Source: Streptomyces nitrosporeus (GTDB taxonomy: Bacteria; Actinomycetota; Actinomycetes; Streptomycetales; Streptomycetaceae). Taken from it: a stretch of DNA of 64,000 bases. The notes under the pieces were generated by a model, which was not told the origin of the DNA, searched no databases, and worked only from the letters and a program-made list of their open reading frames with translations. The DNA is taken from the NCBI RefSeq assembly GCF_008704555.1, contig NZ_CP023702.1, positions 2,666,001-2,730,000 on the forward strand, in the 5' to 3' direction. Shown here in pieces: positions 19,599-29,551 of this stretch (positions are counted from its first letter, which is position 1; each line of letters starts with the position of its first letter). The translations under genes were made by a program, and so were the position numbers.

Positions 19599-19988
19599 AC
19601 GGTGTCCTTCCAGCATCGCCCGCTTAGGTGACCTCGCGGGCGCAATCGTGCCCCTGGCACTGGCCTCCCTACTGCTTGGGTCACGGGAGGCACGGGCCCG
19701 GTGGGCGGCTTCCTCACGGGAAGCGCCGCGTGGTACTCGCGGGCGGCATACGGACGGCGTGTGTTGAGTTGTCTGGTGCGCGGCGCCTGCGGGAGGCGCC
19801 AGTTGCCGTATGCGGGGCCTGACGGAAGCAAGACTCTGCCGGAGAGACACGCACTGTTGCAATTCTGTGTCGCGTGGGAAAGCTCACACCCCGTTTGGGC
19901 CAAGTGTTTTGCGGAAATGACGGCGCAGCACAATGCCGCCCGGCTAAGCTCTTTCGCTCGCCGGGCGGCACCTTCGGGACTTTCCCTG
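19599..19988. other. 390-bp intergenic region, including the phoH terminator
   Basis: Promoter region of the SLT gene (minus) and 3' side of phoH (minus). It contains a GGCGCC-tgcggga-GGCGCC hairpin near 19785-19803 and an 11-bp perfect stem (19934-19944 with 19960-19970, 15-nt loop) beyond the phoH stop, which I take as the phoH terminator. I looked for a ydaO (c-di-AMP) riboswitch, common before cell-wall hydrolases in this genus, but did not find its conserved core. No gene is supported. Confidence 0.5.
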
Positions 19989-21308
19989 TCAGATGTGCCC
20001 TTCCTCCAGCATTTCGGTCACCAGCGCGGCGATCGGCGAGCGCTCGGAACGGGTGAGCGTGACGTGGGCGAAGAGGGGATGCCCCTTCAGTTTCTCGACC
20101 ACGGCGACGACTCCGTCGTACCGGCCGACCCGGAGGTTGTCCCGCTGGGCGACGTCATGGGTGAGCACGACACGCGAATTCGTGCCGATCCGGGACAGAA
20201 CGGTCAGCAGGACGTTCCGTTCGAGGGACTGGGCCTCGTCCACGATCACGAACGCGTCGTGCAGCGAGCGGCCCCGGATGTGAGTGAGCGGGAGGATCTC
20301 CAGCATCCCCCGGCCCAGCACCTCTTCGATGACCTCGCGTCCGGCGACCGCCGACAGCGTGTCGAAGACGGCCTGCGCCCAGGGGCTCATCTTCTCGGCC
20401 TCGGTGCCGGGGAGGTAGCCCAGTTCCTGCCCGCCGACCGCGTACAGCGGGCGGAAGACCATCACCTTCTGGTGCTGCCTGCGCTCCAGCACCGCCTCCA
20501 GGCCCGCGCAGAGCGCCAGCGCGGATTTGCCCGTGCCCGCGCGCCCGCCCATGGAGACGATGCCGACGTCCGGGTCGAGCAGCAGGTCCAGCGCGATGCG
20601 CTGCTCGGCGCTGCGGCCGTGGATGCCGAACGCTTCCCGGTCGCCGCGCACCAGGCGTACGTTGCCCTCGGCGGTGACCCTGCCGAGGGCCTTGCCGCGC
20701 TCGGACTGGATGACGAGACCGGTGTGTACGGGGTGTCCGGCCGCCTCGGGGACGTAGAGGGTCTCCTCCGAGAAGAGCAGGTCGACCTGTTCGCCGGTCA
20801 GCGCCAGTTCGGCCATCCCGGTCCAGCCGGAGTCGGTGATGGCGAGCTCGGCGCGGTACTCCTCGGCGAGCAGGCCCACCGAGGACGCCTTGATCCGGAG
20901 CGGGAGGTCCTTGGAGACGACGGTGACGTCGTACCCCTCGGCCTGGAGGTTGCGCGCGACCGCGAGGATCCGTGAGTCGTTGTCCCCCAGCCGGTAGCCG
21001 GCGGGCAGTACCCCGGGGTCCGAGTGGTTGAGTTCGACACGGAGCGTCCCGCCCAGGTCCCCGAGCGGGACCGGGGCGTCCAGCCGGCCGTACCTCACCC
21101 GGAAGTCGTCGAGCAGGCGCAGGGCCTGCCGGGCGAAGTAACCGAGTTCGGGATGGTGCCGTTTGGCCTCCAGCTCCGTCACCACCACGACCGGGAGCAC
21201 GACTTCGTGCTCGTCGAAGCGGGTCAGGGCACTGGGGTCGGCCAGCAGGACACTGGTGTCGAGAACATAGGTGCGCCTGTCGGGCATGCGGCGCTTGGTA
21301 CTGGTCAC
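19989..21308 (-). CDS. PIN domain-PhoH ATPase fusion
   Basis: 439-residue two-domain protein. The N-terminal PIN-type nuclease domain (residues 10-150) has [22 protein letters not shown] and [15 protein letters not shown] with its acidic residues. The C-terminal PhoH P-loop ATPase has Walker [14 protein letters not shown] and Walker [11 protein letters not shown], plus [11 protein letters not shown]-PhoH (YlaK-like) proteins are thought to be RNA helicase/nucleases. The frame is open further upstream; the V(V)[15 protein letters not shown] start at GTG 21308 or 21311 fits the family, and neither has a strong ribosome site. Confidence 0.93.
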   Translation of the reverse strand: MTSTKRRMPDRRTYVLDTSVLLADPSALTRFDEHEVVLPVVVVTELEAKRHHPELGYFARQALRLLDDFRVRYGRLDAPVPLGDLGGTLRVELNHSDPGVLPAGYRLGDNDSRILAVARNLQAEGYDVTVVSKDLPLRIKASSVGLLAEEYRAELAITDSGWTGMAELALTGEQVDLLFSEETLYVPEAAGHPVHTGLVIQSERGKALGRVTAEGNVRLVRGDREAFGIHGRSAEQRIALDLLLDPDVGIVSMGGRAGTGKSALALCAGLEAVLERRQHQKVMVFRPLYAVGGQELGYLPGTEAEKMSPWAQAVFDTLSAVAGREVIEEVLGRGMLEILPLTHIRGRSLHDAFVIVDEAQSLERNVLLTVLSRIGTNSRVVLTHDVAQRDNLRVGRYDGVVAVVEKLKGHPLFAHVTLTRSERSPIAALVTEMLEEGHI

Positions 21309-21311
21309 CAC

Positions 21312-21713
21312 GGAAGGACGTACCCCCTCGGACGAGGTCGGGGAGTGCGACGGAAGTCGCGGAACTTCCCGAAGGAAGAGGACGGACCGGGTCCGGACCC
21401 TGTGCGCGGGCCGGACACCGGCCCTTCGCGTCGGCCGCACGTCGTGCGGTCCTTCGAGTGCAAAGGGCCTCCCGGGTGAGCGGGCGGGACGCCGCTCATC
21501 GGTCTGCGACGTCCGCCTGGCTGATGACCGGACATCGACCTGACAGAGGCATTCCCCTCAGGCAGCCCCGCCATGCCGAGCCCGTACGGTCATCGCCGCA
21601 GCCCGGAGGGCACGGTTCGGGAAGCACGGCCCGAGGGACGCGGGCCCCGGGCGGGGCGCCGCGGCCCGGGCCGTCCCCGCCGCCCGGGCCGGTCCGCCGG
21701 AACCGTTCCGCGC
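21312..21713. other. 400-bp intergenic region between phoH and the prenyltransferase gene
   Basis: Contains the phoH promoter region on the right of its start. An imperfect GC hairpin (21646-21656 with 21675-21688, 3-nt bulge) is a possible terminator for the minus-strand prenyltransferase gene. The short ORFs here have no coding signature and no recognisable product. Confidence 0.4.
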
Positions 21714-22475
21714 TCAGGCGCCGTAACGGCGGTGGCGGGCGGCGTAGTCGCGCAGGGCCCGCAGGAAGTCGACCTTCCGGAAGGCCGGCCAGAAGACCTC
21801 GCAGAAGTAGTACTCGGAGTGGGCGCTCTGCCAGAGCATGAACCCGGACAGCCGCTGCTCACCGCTGGTACGGATCACCAGGTCGGGATCGGGCTGTCCC
21901 CGGGTGTAGAGGTGCTCGGAGATCAGGTCCGTGGAGACGACCTCGGCGAGTTCCTCGAAGGTGGTGCCCTTGGCCGCGTGGTCCAGCAGCAGTGACCGGA
22001 CGGCGTCCGCGATCTCCTGGCGTCCGCCGTAGCCGACGGCGACGTTGACGAGTATCCCCTCGACCCCGGCCGTGGCCTCCTCCGCCTCCTTCAGCACGGT
22101 CTGGGTCCGCGCGGGCAGCAGGTCCATCGTCCCGACGTGGTGGACGCGCCACCGCCCGTCGGCGGCGAGGCTGCGCACCGTGTTCTCGATGATGCCGAGC
22201 AGCGGGACCAGTTCCGCCTCGGGCCGGTCGAAGTTGTCCGTGGACAGCAGCCACAGGGTGACGACCTCGACCTCGGTCTCGCCGCACCAGCCGAGGAGCT
22301 CGGAGATCTTGTCGGCCCCGGCCTGGTGCCCCTGTACGGCCGACCCGCCCGACGCCTTCGCCCATCGCCGGTTGCCGTCGAGGATGACTCCGATGTGCTT
22401 GGGCACCTGGGCGTGGTCCAGGCGGCCTTCCACACGGCGCGCGTAGAGCCCGTACACCAGGTCACGCAAGTTCAC
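21714..22475 (-). CDS. cis-Prenyltransferase (isoprenyl diphosphate synthase, UppS family)
   Basis: 253-residue (Z)-prenyl diphosphate synthase that extends farnesyl or related diphosphates with isopentenyl units, supplying undecaprenyl carrier lipid or a shorter product. Visible motifs are the Mg-binding D33 in ILDGNRRWAK, LWLLSTDNFDRP, VNVAVGYGGRQEI and RTSGEQRLSGFMLWQSAHSE. I chose GTG 22475 (VNLRDLVYGLYARR) because 'gagagg' lies 9 nt upstream; the GTG at 22484 abuts that site. Streptomyces usually have two such genes, so this may be the paralogue and not the essential one. Confidence 0.93.
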   Translation of the reverse strand: MNLRDLVYGLYARRVEGRLDHAQVPKHIGVILDGNRRWAKASGGSAVQGHQAGADKISELLGWCGETEVEVVTLWLLSTDNFDRPEAELVPLLGIIENTVRSLAADGRWRVHHVGTMDLLPARTQTVLKEAEEATAGVEGILVNVAVGYGGRQEIADAVRSLLLDHAAKGTTFEELAEVVSTDLISEHLYTRGQPDPDLVIRTSGEQRLSGFMLWQSAHSEYYFCEVFWPAFRKVDFLRALRDYAARHRRYGA

Positions 22476-22679
22476 TGAAGTCACCCTCTCGGTTCTTTAC
22501 GGGTCGTGGGCCCGCCGTCCCCGTCACCGGGGGTCCGGGTCCGTCCCCGGGGGAGCTCCGCACGGTCCGCGCCTACAGATCCGGGCCGCGGACCTGCGCA
22601 TCCCGAAGCCGCCACATTACTGCGGGCCGGTCACCACGGCCCAACCGGTGTGTCACAAGTCCGTGATAAGGAGTGAAAG

Positions 22680-23717
<1,038 letters not shown>

Positions 23718-24305
23718 GGCGGCGCCCCGGCGGGGGGGCCGCCCGCTCCGGGCACCGGGGGTGGGTGGTCCCCTGGGCCCGGGGACCCGGCGACCCGGGG
23801 GCCCGGCGGGTGGCGGGTGGCGGGATTCCGGTGGCGGGGCTGGTCCCGGGTGCGCCGCCTGATTCCGGGCACAAAAAACGGGCCGGTCCGTGGGGGGGGG
23901 TTACGGACCGGCCCGAGGGGGGGTTTCCACCATAACCCTTCGTAAGGGATGCCGCGTGCCACGCCACTCCACAATTACTCTCCGGATTCGCCGGAATGCG
24001 CTGTGCCCGCATCGGCGAAACCGTCCTGGACGGGTCCCGGCCCTGGTCCGGGCGTGTTCGAAGGCCCTCCGGGGGGTCCGGCCCGGCTCCGGCCGCACTC
24101 CGGCCCCGCTCCCGCTTCCCGCGAGCCGCGCAGGACGGGGGTTGACCCGTTGACGCCCCGGGTCCGGCCGCATGACCCCGCACGCCCGCACCGTGTCCCG
24201 GGGCCGGGCCGGACTCCGCCCGGCGGCCCGCCCGTCGGGGGACGAGGGACGGCACCGCCGGCGCCGGTGACAGCGCGGGACGAGCCGGCCGGTACCCCGG
24301 AGCTC
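23718..24305. other. 590-bp non-coding region
   Basis: No supported gene. The left part is a low-complexity GGGxCCC-rich stretch (23740-23830). It includes a partial match to the Tad-locus palindrome (TGGGCCC-GG-GGACCCG, near 23775), which I treat as chance. The right part (23940-24305) has no visible structure beyond GC richness. Confidence 0.5.
23879..23915 (-). terminator. Strong hairpin with a G9 loop; terminator for the minus-strand gene at 24306
   Basis: A 13-bp perfect stem (23879-23891 with 23903-23915) whose loop is a run of nine G plus TT. The six A at 23873-23878 become a U tract on the minus strand, so this is one of the few canonical rho-independent terminators in the window. 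It may also stop the aldo/keto reductase transcript. Confidence 0.75.
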
Positions 24306-24758
24306 TCAGCGGCGTATGAAGCGGATCGTCACCGTGTCGCCCGAGCCCACCACGAAGTCACCCTCCTCGCAGCGGAGGACGGCCTCGTAGGCCCTGTCCC
24401 GCCCGTCGCGGTACTCCTCGGCTCCGACGACGGTCCACGCCCCGGTGTACGGGACCGGCGGGAGCTGGGGCAGCGGGCCGAAGTCCCACTGGCCGGGTAC
24501 GCACCAGTCGGGCAGGGCGGGCCAGGAGCCGGAGGTGATGCCCAGCGTCCCGCCGGAGACACAGGTCAGCAGGACCGACTGCCCTTCGGCGAGCACGAAT
24601 TCGACCGCCTCGGGCTCTCCCGCGCGCCCCTCGGGCCGGTAGAACAGGCCGTGGACGGCGGTGATGCGGGCTCCGGCCAGCCAGTCGGCCCTCCGGTGCC
24701 GAGGGCGGCCCGCCGGCCGTCCGGTCTCTCCGCCGGTGGCTTCCCTTCCAACCGTCAT
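24306..24758 (-). CDS. Conserved-type hypothetical protein
   Basis: 150-residue protein, probably soluble, that I do not recognise. The basic N-terminus (GREATGGETGRPAGRPRHRR) is followed by a predicted beta-rich body: ARITAVHGLFYRPEG, VEFVLAEGQSVLLTCVSGGT, SGSWPALPDWCVPGQWDFGP, and a final strand EGDFVVGSGDTVTIRFIRR. Start ATG 24758 is preceded by aaggggcagg. Codon use is coding-like and the predicted terminator at 23879 serves it. A methyltransferase gene lies about 150 bp upstream on the same strand. Confidence 0.7.
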   Translation of the reverse strand: MTVGREATGGETGRPAGRPRHRRADWLAGARITAVHGLFYRPEGRAGEPEAVEFVLAEGQSVLLTCVSGGTLGITSGSWPALPDWCVPGQWDFGPLPQLPPVPYTGAWTVVGAEEYRDGRDRAYEAVLRCEEGDFVVGSGDTVTIRFIRR

Positions 24759-24910
24759 GACCTGCCCCTTCGTTGTGCGCTCAACCACCAGGGTCGCACT
24801 ACCCATGAGTAGGACGGAGGGGCGGGCGGAGCCGTTGCGTCGGACACCGGCCGGATGCCCCTGGCGGACCCGGATCCGCACGGCCGGCGGGCCTGGTCGG
24901 CGGGGCTCGG

Positions 24911-25741
24911 TCAGCGGGGCTTGCGGGCCTCGATCAGGTACCTGGAGCTGTGCGCGACGAACGGCCCTTCGCTCTCGATCTTCCGGTGCAGGGAGCGTAG
25001 TCGGGGAAGGTACTCCTCGACGGTGAAGCCGGGAACCATCCAGATGACCTTGCGCAGGAAGTAGACGACGGCCCCGATGTCGAAGAACTCCATCCGCAGC
25101 CTCTCCGCGCGCAGGCCGACGACCTCCAGTCCCGCGGCCTCTGCCCCGGCCGCCGCGTGCCGCGGGTCGCGGGCGTCCCGGGCCTCGTCCGGCTGCGGGC
25201 CCAGGAAGTACTCGATGATCTCGAACACGCTGGAGGGCCCGACCTGTTGGGAGAAGTACGTACCGCCGGGCACCAGCACCCTGGCGATCTCCTCCCACCA
25301 GGTGGTCACCGGGTGCCTGCTGACCACGAGGTCGAAGGCGCCGTCCCCGAACGGCAGCGGCGGTTCGTCGGCGTCCGCGACCACCGCCACCCCGCGCGGG
25401 TGGAGCAGTGCGGTGGCGCGGGCGATGTTCGGGGGCCAGGACTCGGTGGCCACGGTCAGCGCCGGCAGCCGGGGCACGGAGGCCAGCACCTCTCCGCCGC
25501 CGGTCTGGATGTCGAGCGCGGCACCGGCTCGGGCCATGCGGCCGGCCATGGCGCGGGCGTACCCCCAGGAAGGGCGCTGCTCGGTGGCGCGCCCGTCCAG
25601 CCAGGAGAAGTCCCAGCCGTCGACCGGTACGGCTGCGGCCTCGGCGACCAGCGTCTCGAAGCGCCCGTCCGGGCCGGAGGCCGGGCGGGGACCGGGGCCG
25701 GACTCCACCGGGGGTGTGGGGGCGGGCGTGGAGGATTCCAT
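24911..25741 (-). CDS. SAM-dependent methyltransferase
   Basis: 276-residue class I methyltransferase. After a Pro-rich N-terminus the Rossmann core is seen as ALDIQTGGGEVLASV (SAM motif I), VVADADEPPLPFGDGAFDLVVSRH (motifs II/III) and EIARVLVPGGTYFSQQVGPS. The C-terminal region, with FFDIGAVVYFLRKVIWMVPG and HSSRYLIEARKPR, matches a common actinobacterial group of small-molecule methyltransferases of unknown substrate. ATG 25741 is the first methionine of the conserved region. It is read in the same direction as the prepilin peptidase upstream, 104 bp away. Confidence 0.85.
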   Translation of the reverse strand: MESSTPAPTPPVESGPGPRPASGPDGRFETLVAEAAAVPVDGWDFSWLDGRATEQRPSWGYARAMAGRMARAGAALDIQTGGGEVLASVPRLPALTVATESWPPNIARATALLHPRGVAVVADADEPPLPFGDGAFDLVVSRHPVTTWWEEIARVLVPGGTYFSQQVGPSSVFEIIEYFLGPQPDEARDARDPRHAAAGAEAAGLEVVGLRAERLRMEFFDIGAVVYFLRKVIWMVPGFTVEEYLPRLRSLHRKIESEGPFVAHSSRYLIEARKPR

Positions 25742-25845
25742 ACGGGAAGCGTGGCAGCCGGGGGCGCGCCCGCGCGAACGTTTATTCGGCACCGGTCCCT
25801 CCCCCTCCCCCTTCCGTCCGGAGCTCCTGCCGGCGCCTGGGCACC

Positions 25846-26892
25846 TCAGCCGGCCAGGCCGCCGGACAGCAGGCCGAGCAGCGCTCCCGTGATCATGAAC
25901 GGGCCGAACGGGATGCCCGTCCTGCGCCCGGCCCGGCGCAGGAGCATCAGACAGGCTCCGTACAGGGCTCCGAGGAGGAAACCCGCGAAACCGCCGGCGA
26001 ACAGCACCCCCCAGCCGTACCAGCCGAGGCCCACGCCGAGGGAGAGGGCCAGTTTCACGTCGCCGAAGCCCATGCCGTTGGGGTTGATCAGGAAGAGCAG
26101 GAAGTAGAAGCCGCCGAGCCCGGCACCGCCGAGCAGGGCCGTGGTCCAGGAACCGGCGTGTCCGGGGTGGAGTGCCGTGGCTCCGAGCAGCAGACCGAGC
26201 CCGGCGGCCAGCGGAAGGGTCAGCGGGTCGGGCAGCCGGTGCACCCGGTGGTCGATGACGGCCAGGAGCACCGCGACGGGCGCCGCCAGCAGCCATACGA
26301 GGAGTTCCGGCCGGGGGCCGACCGCCCAGGCCAGGGCGGCGCAGGCGAGGACGTTGACGGCGGGGGCCAGGAAGCGGGGGGCGTAACGGGGGTTCCGGGT
26401 GGCCTGCTCCCCCGCCCCGGGGCCGGGGTCCGATGCGGGGGCTTCCGGGGCCTGGGCTCCGGGGGCCGGATCCCGGGCTTCGGGGGGCGAGGCTGCGGCT
26501 CCGGAGGCCGCGGACCGGGCTTCTGGGGACGGCACCGCGGCTCCGGGAGCCGCGGGCCGGGCTTCGGCGGCCGCTGCCCCGGGGGCCGGGGCCGCGGTCT
26601 CCGGGGCGGTGGCTCCAAGTGCGGTCCGAGGGGCCGGTGTGCCGGGTGTCTGCGGGTGGGCCCGCGCCGTGTCTCCGGGGTGGACGGGCACGGGAGCCGT
26701 GGCGCAGCTCGCGCAGGTGGTGGAGCCGATCCAGCCGCGGCCGAGGGCCGGCCCGCCGAGCGTGTGCCCGGCCGGGCAGCTGTCCCGCAGCGCTTCCTCG
26801 GGTTCCACGGCGAAGCGGTAGGCGGCACGCGGCAGCAGCGGTCCGGTGGCGGCGCCCCAGAGCACGGCGACCGCAATCAGTGTGGCGTCCAC
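25846..26892 (-). CDS. Type IV prepilin peptidase (A24) with a long Ala/Pro-rich insert
   Basis: Inner-membrane aspartic protease that cleaves Flp/TadE prepilins after Gly. The catalytic aspartates are D214 (VIDHRVHRLPD) and D278 in the G-x-G-D-type motif GMGFGDVK. TM helices fill residues 175-345. The N-terminal part keeps a cysteine region (C39; C60-x-x-C63) like the zinc or N-methylation domain of PilD. Between them, residues 66-167 are a ~100-residue Ala/Pro/Glu-rich disordered insert, unusual for the family. It lies 15 kb from the Tad genes it should serve. A 16-bp palindrome shared with Tad-associated genes lies 37-52 bp upstream. Confidence 0.9.
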   Translation of the reverse strand: MDATLIAVAVLWGAATGPLLPRAAYRFAVEPEEALRDSCPAGHTLGGPALGRGWIGSTTCASCATAPVPVHPGDTARAHPQTPGTPAPRTALGATAPETAAPAPGAAAAEARPAAPGAAVPSPEARSAASGAAASPPEARDPAPGAQAPEAPASDPGPGAGEQATRNPRYAPRFLAPAVNVLACAALAWAVGPRPELLVWLLAAPVAVLLAVIDHRVHRLPDPLTLPLAAGLGLLLGATALHPGHAGSWTTALLGGAGLGGFYFLLFLINPNGMGFGDVKLALSLGVGLGWYGWGVLFAGGFAGFLLGALYGACLMLLRRAGRRTGIPFGPFMITGALLGLLSGGLAG

Positions 26893-26928
26893 GTCGGTGA
26901 CCCTAATCCGGGCGGCTCCGGCCGGTCT

Positions 26929-26944
26929 TGGGCCCTGGGGCCCA
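26929..26944. promoter_or_regulatory. Tad-regulon palindrome, copy 1 (TGGGCCC-TG-GGGCCCA)
   Basis: Perfect 7-bp arms with a 2-bp spacer, 37 bp upstream of the prepilin peptidase start and 54 bp upstream of the divergent DUF192 gene. The same element occurs upstream of four other Tad-associated genes in the window. Confidence 0.6.
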
Positions 26945-26997
26945 CTGCCCGCCGTTCCGGGCCCAGCGGGGCGCGGGGAGGGCTACGGTCGGTGCCC

Positions 26998-27447
26998 ATG
27001 GGGAAATGGCGTAACGGCAACGGCACACTGACGGTGATGGCGGCCCCCGATCCGGCGGGGGGGCCGGGGCCGGACACGGGCCGGCCTCACGAACCGGCCC
27101 CCGCCGGGCGGGGGATACCGCTGCGGATCGCGGCGTCGTACCGGGCGCGGGCGAAGGGGCTGCTGGGGGTGGACGGTGTCGACGGGGCACTGCTGATCAC
27201 CCCGTGCGGGAGCGTCCACACCTTCCGGATGCGTTTCGCCATCGATGTGGCCTATCTGGACCGGCGGTTCAGGGTCCTGGCGGTCCGCACGATGAAACCG
27301 GGCCGGCTCGGCCTGCCGAGGCTGCGGGCCCGGCACGTGCTGGAGTCCGAGGCCGGGGCGATGGAGGCATGGGGGCTGCGCCGGGGGGCCCGTGTCCGCG
27401 TCGAGGCGGAGCCCGCGGTCAGGGAAGCCTCGCCGCCTGGGCGGTGA
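26998..27447 (+). CDS. DUF192 family protein
   Basis: 149-residue protein whose second half is a DUF192 domain: RAKGLLGVDGVDGALLITPC, GSVHTFRMRFAIDVAYLDRR and VRTMKPGRLGLPRLRARHVL, with the expected final Ala-Gly-Trp-Gly region (AGAMEAWGL). The first 40 residues are Gly/Pro-rich. DUF192 proteins are small beta proteins of unknown role, often exported in other phyla; no signal peptide is seen here. The ATG at 26998 is the only methionine that excludes the long upstream low-complexity frame. It diverges from the prepilin peptidase and its 3' end overlaps the convergent lipoprotein gene by 29 bp. Confidence 0.85.
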   Translation: MGKWRNGNGTLTVMAAPDPAGGPGPDTGRPHEPAPAGRGIPLRIAASYRARAKGLLGVDGVDGALLITPCGSVHTFRMRFAIDVAYLDRRFRVLAVRTMKPGRLGLPRLRARHVLESEAGAMEAWGLRRGARVRVEAEPAVREASPPGR

Positions 27448-28201
27448 CCAGGGCTGCCGGGATCTCGGGGACGGTGTCCGCGAGGTAGTTGGCGGCGTAG
27501 AAGGTGACGACCGTGGACCCGGTGCGGACCAGGTGGAAGACGAGCGGGACCCGGTCCCCTTCGAGGCTGCCCGTCACCTGGTAGGCGAAGGCCTCCTGAC
27601 CGGCGTCGGGGGCGGGCAGTTCCTTCACCTCGGTGTAGGTGGACGGCCCGTCCTCGCTCGTCGTACGGAACCCTCCGGCGCAGGCGCGTACCGCGTCGCG
27701 CACCGTGTGCAGAAGTTGTCCGGCGTCGCCCGGGTGGTGCGAGGTGAGGATCTCGGTGACGACGGTCTGGTCCTCCTGGCCCTCTTCCGCGGTGTCCACG
27801 GCCGTGCGGAAGACGGTGGCCGCGGGGGCCGGCTCGGGCGAGCCGTTGATGACGGCGGTGAGCGGCCGGCAGGCGTCGTCGTCGGGCTTCTCCGTGCCCC
27901 GCTCCTCCGTGCCCTGGAGCGGGTCGATCTCCCAGCCGGGCAGCTCCCCGGTGGTCAGTGCCACCTCGGTGAGTCCTGCTTCGGTGAGGGTCCTGCCGTC
28001 GCTGGTGGGTGCGGGGGCGGGCGGTCGCGACGAGGCCGGTGCCCCGTCGGCGGGGGATGCCGGGGCACCGGTCCCGGCGGCGCCCTTGCCGGTCCTGCCG
28101 CTCCGGTCGTCCTGCGCCCCGCCGTCCGGCCCGCAGGCGACGGCGGCGAGGCAGAGGAGGGCCGCGGTGGCCGCCGCCCGGACTGTCGTACGTACCTTCA
28201 T
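27419..28201 (-). CDS. Lipoprotein, unknown function
   Basis: 260-residue exported lipoprotein: N-terminal hydrophobic signal and lipobox LAAVAC with lipidated C23. A ~45-residue Pro/Ala/Ser-rich linker follows, then a globular domain (residues 75-260) with two cysteines (DDDACRPL, AVRACAGGF) that may pair. The alternating pattern LTTGELPGWEIDPLQG and GSTVVTFYAANYLADTVPEI resembles mycobacterial/streptomycete PknH-sensor-like lipoproteins; I am not sure of the family. The Tad-regulon palindrome lies 77 bp upstream. Convergent overlap with the DUF192 gene. Confidence 0.75.
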   Translation of the reverse strand: MKVRTTVRAAATAALLCLAAVACGPDGGAQDDRSGRTGKGAAGTGAPASPADGAPASSRPPAPAPTSDGRTLTEAGLTEVALTTGELPGWEIDPLQGTEERGTEKPDDDACRPLTAVINGSPEPAPAATVFRTAVDTAEEGQEDQTVVTEILTSHHPGDAGQLLHTVRDAVRACAGGFRTTSEDGPSTYTEVKELPAPDAGQEAFAYQVTGSLEGDRVPLVFHLVRTGSTVVTFYAANYLADTVPEIPAALVTAQAARLP

Positions 28202-28277
28202 CGCTCGCAGCTCCTGACCCGCCCGCGGTACGCGGTGCACGGGACCGCACGGTAACAACCGGTGTGTCGCCCGCGCG

Positions 28278-28293
28278 TGGGCCCGTGGGCCCA
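28278..28293. promoter_or_regulatory. Tad-regulon palindrome, copy 2 (TGGGCCC-GT-GGGCCCA)
   Basis: Perfect 7-bp inverted repeat with a 2-bp spacer, 77 bp upstream of the lipoprotein start and 8 bp past the stop of the upstream mannosyltransferase gene, so it can only serve the lipoprotein gene. Confidence 0.6.
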
Positions 28294-28300
28294 ACTCCTC

Positions 28301-29551
28301 TCACGGCGGGCCGGATCCGAGCAGCGTCCAGGCGCCGTACACGCCGGACGCCACCGCGAGGACCGTGAGGACCGCGGCCGTCCGGGCGGTGGTACGCACC
28401 CCTGCCAGCGCCAGGGCGGGCGGGACGAGCAGCGGGAAGGCGGGCATCATCAGCCTCGGCCGGGACCCGAAGTACCCGGAGCCGATCAGCGAGATCACGA
28501 CGACCGCGATGCCGTACACCAGGACCGGCACCGGCTGCCGCTGCCGTACGCACAGGGCCACCAGCCATCCGAGCAGCCCCAGCGCCGCGCAGAGGCCGAG
28601 TGCGGCGGGCAGCGGCAGCCCGGCGATGAACGCGGCCAGCGCCCGGCCGCCGTCGATGCTGTTGCCCCAGGCCGCCTGTACCTCGAAGTAGGCGAACGGG
28701 CCGCCCTCGCGCACGGCGACGAACACGACGTATCCCAGCCAGCCCAGCGGCGCGAGGCACACCCCGAGCAGCATGCGCGCCCGCCGTCGCGCCCGCCCGG
28801 CCGCGGGTGCGCCCGAGCGGTGCTCCCGTACGAGGGCGACCGCCGCGGTGATCCCGAGCGCGGCGATGAGCGCCGCGGCCGAGGGCCGGGTCAGTCCCGC
28901 GAGCACGCACAGGGCGCCGGCCGTGATCCAGCGGTCGCGCAGCACCGCGTACAGGGACCAGGCGGCGAGCGCGGTGAACAGCGTCTCGGTGTACGCCATC
29001 GACTGCACGAACGCCGTCGGGTACACCCCCCACAGCGCGGCCAGCACCACCCCGGCCCGCCGCCCGTACAGCCGCGCGCCCACGGCGAAGATCCCCCAGG
29101 CGGCGGCCAGTCCCGCGAGCCAGGCGACGGCGATGCCGGCGCCCTGGAGGGTGAGCGGGGACACGGTGGCCAGCGCGCGTTCCAGGGCGGGCAGCAGCGG
29201 GAAGAACGCCAGGTCGGGGTGGACACCGCCGTCGGGCAGGGTGACGGTGTAGCCGTAGCCGTTCCCGGCGATCCGCTGGTACCAGACGGAGTCCCAGCGT
29301 CCGCCCAGCAGGTGCAGGGCGTCCTTCCCGGTGGCCGACGCCCACACCCAGAGGACGAGGAGCCCGACGGCCCGGACGGCCGCGTACACGGCGAGGGCGG
29401 GGGCCGCGGCGGCGAACGCGGTCCGGGCGCGGTGGCGGAAGGTGCCGGACGGGCCGGGCGAACCGGGCGGGCCGGGCGGGCCGGGCGGGCCGGGCGGCGT
29501 CGGTCCGGGGGACGGCACCGGGGGGCGGGTCCGGGTCTCGGCATGAGGCAT
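28301..29551 (-). CDS. Polytopic glycosyltransferase (PIG-V/ArnT-like, GT-C fold)
   Basis: 416-residue integral membrane protein with about 10 TM helices. The first extracytoplasmic loop carries GRWDSVWYQRIAGNGYGY, the R/D-rich W-D-S-x-W-Y motif of PIG-V/GPI mannosyltransferase-like GT-C enzymes. These use polyprenyl-phosphate sugars to modify envelope glycans or proteins. The N-terminal ~40 residues are a collagen-like Gly-Pro-Pro repeat (PPGPPGPPGPPGSPGPSG), encoded by a short DNA tandem repeat. The start ATG 29551 is the best fit but has no strong ribosome site. It could glycosylate envelope or pilus proteins; that is inference from position. Confidence 0.8.
   Translation of the reverse strand: MPHAETRTRPPVPSPGPTPPGPPGPPGPPGSPGPSGTFRHRARTAFAAAAPALAVYAAVRAVGLLVLWVWASATGKDALHLLGGRWDSVWYQRIAGNGYGYTVTLPDGGVHPDLAFFPLLPALERALATVSPLTLQGAGIAVAWLAGLAAAWGIFAVGARLYGRRAGVVLAALWGVYPTAFVQSMAYTETLFTALAAWSLYAVLRDRWITAGALCVLAGLTRPSAAALIAALGITAAVALVREHRSGAPAAGRARRRARMLLGVCLAPLGWLGYVVFVAVREGGPFAYFEVQAAWGNSIDGGRALAAFIAGLPLPAALGLCAALGLLGWLVALCVRQRQPVPVLVYGIAVVVISLIGSGYFGSRPRLMMPAFPLLVPPALALAGVRTTARTAAVLTVLAVASGVYGAWTLLGSGPP

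Noticed and set aside
19620..19900. Possible c-di-AMP (ydaO) riboswitch before the SLT gene
   Set aside because: Context is suggestive but the conserved core sequences were not found on the minus strand.
23770..23795. Further copy of the Tad-regulon palindrome
   Set aside because: TGGGCCC-GG-GGACCCG lies in a GGG/CCC-rich low-complexity stretch, away from any Tad gene.
25408..26997. N-terminal extension of the DUF192 frame
   Set aside because: Runs antisense through the prepilin peptidase and methyltransferase; the DUF192 homology starts after ATG 26998.
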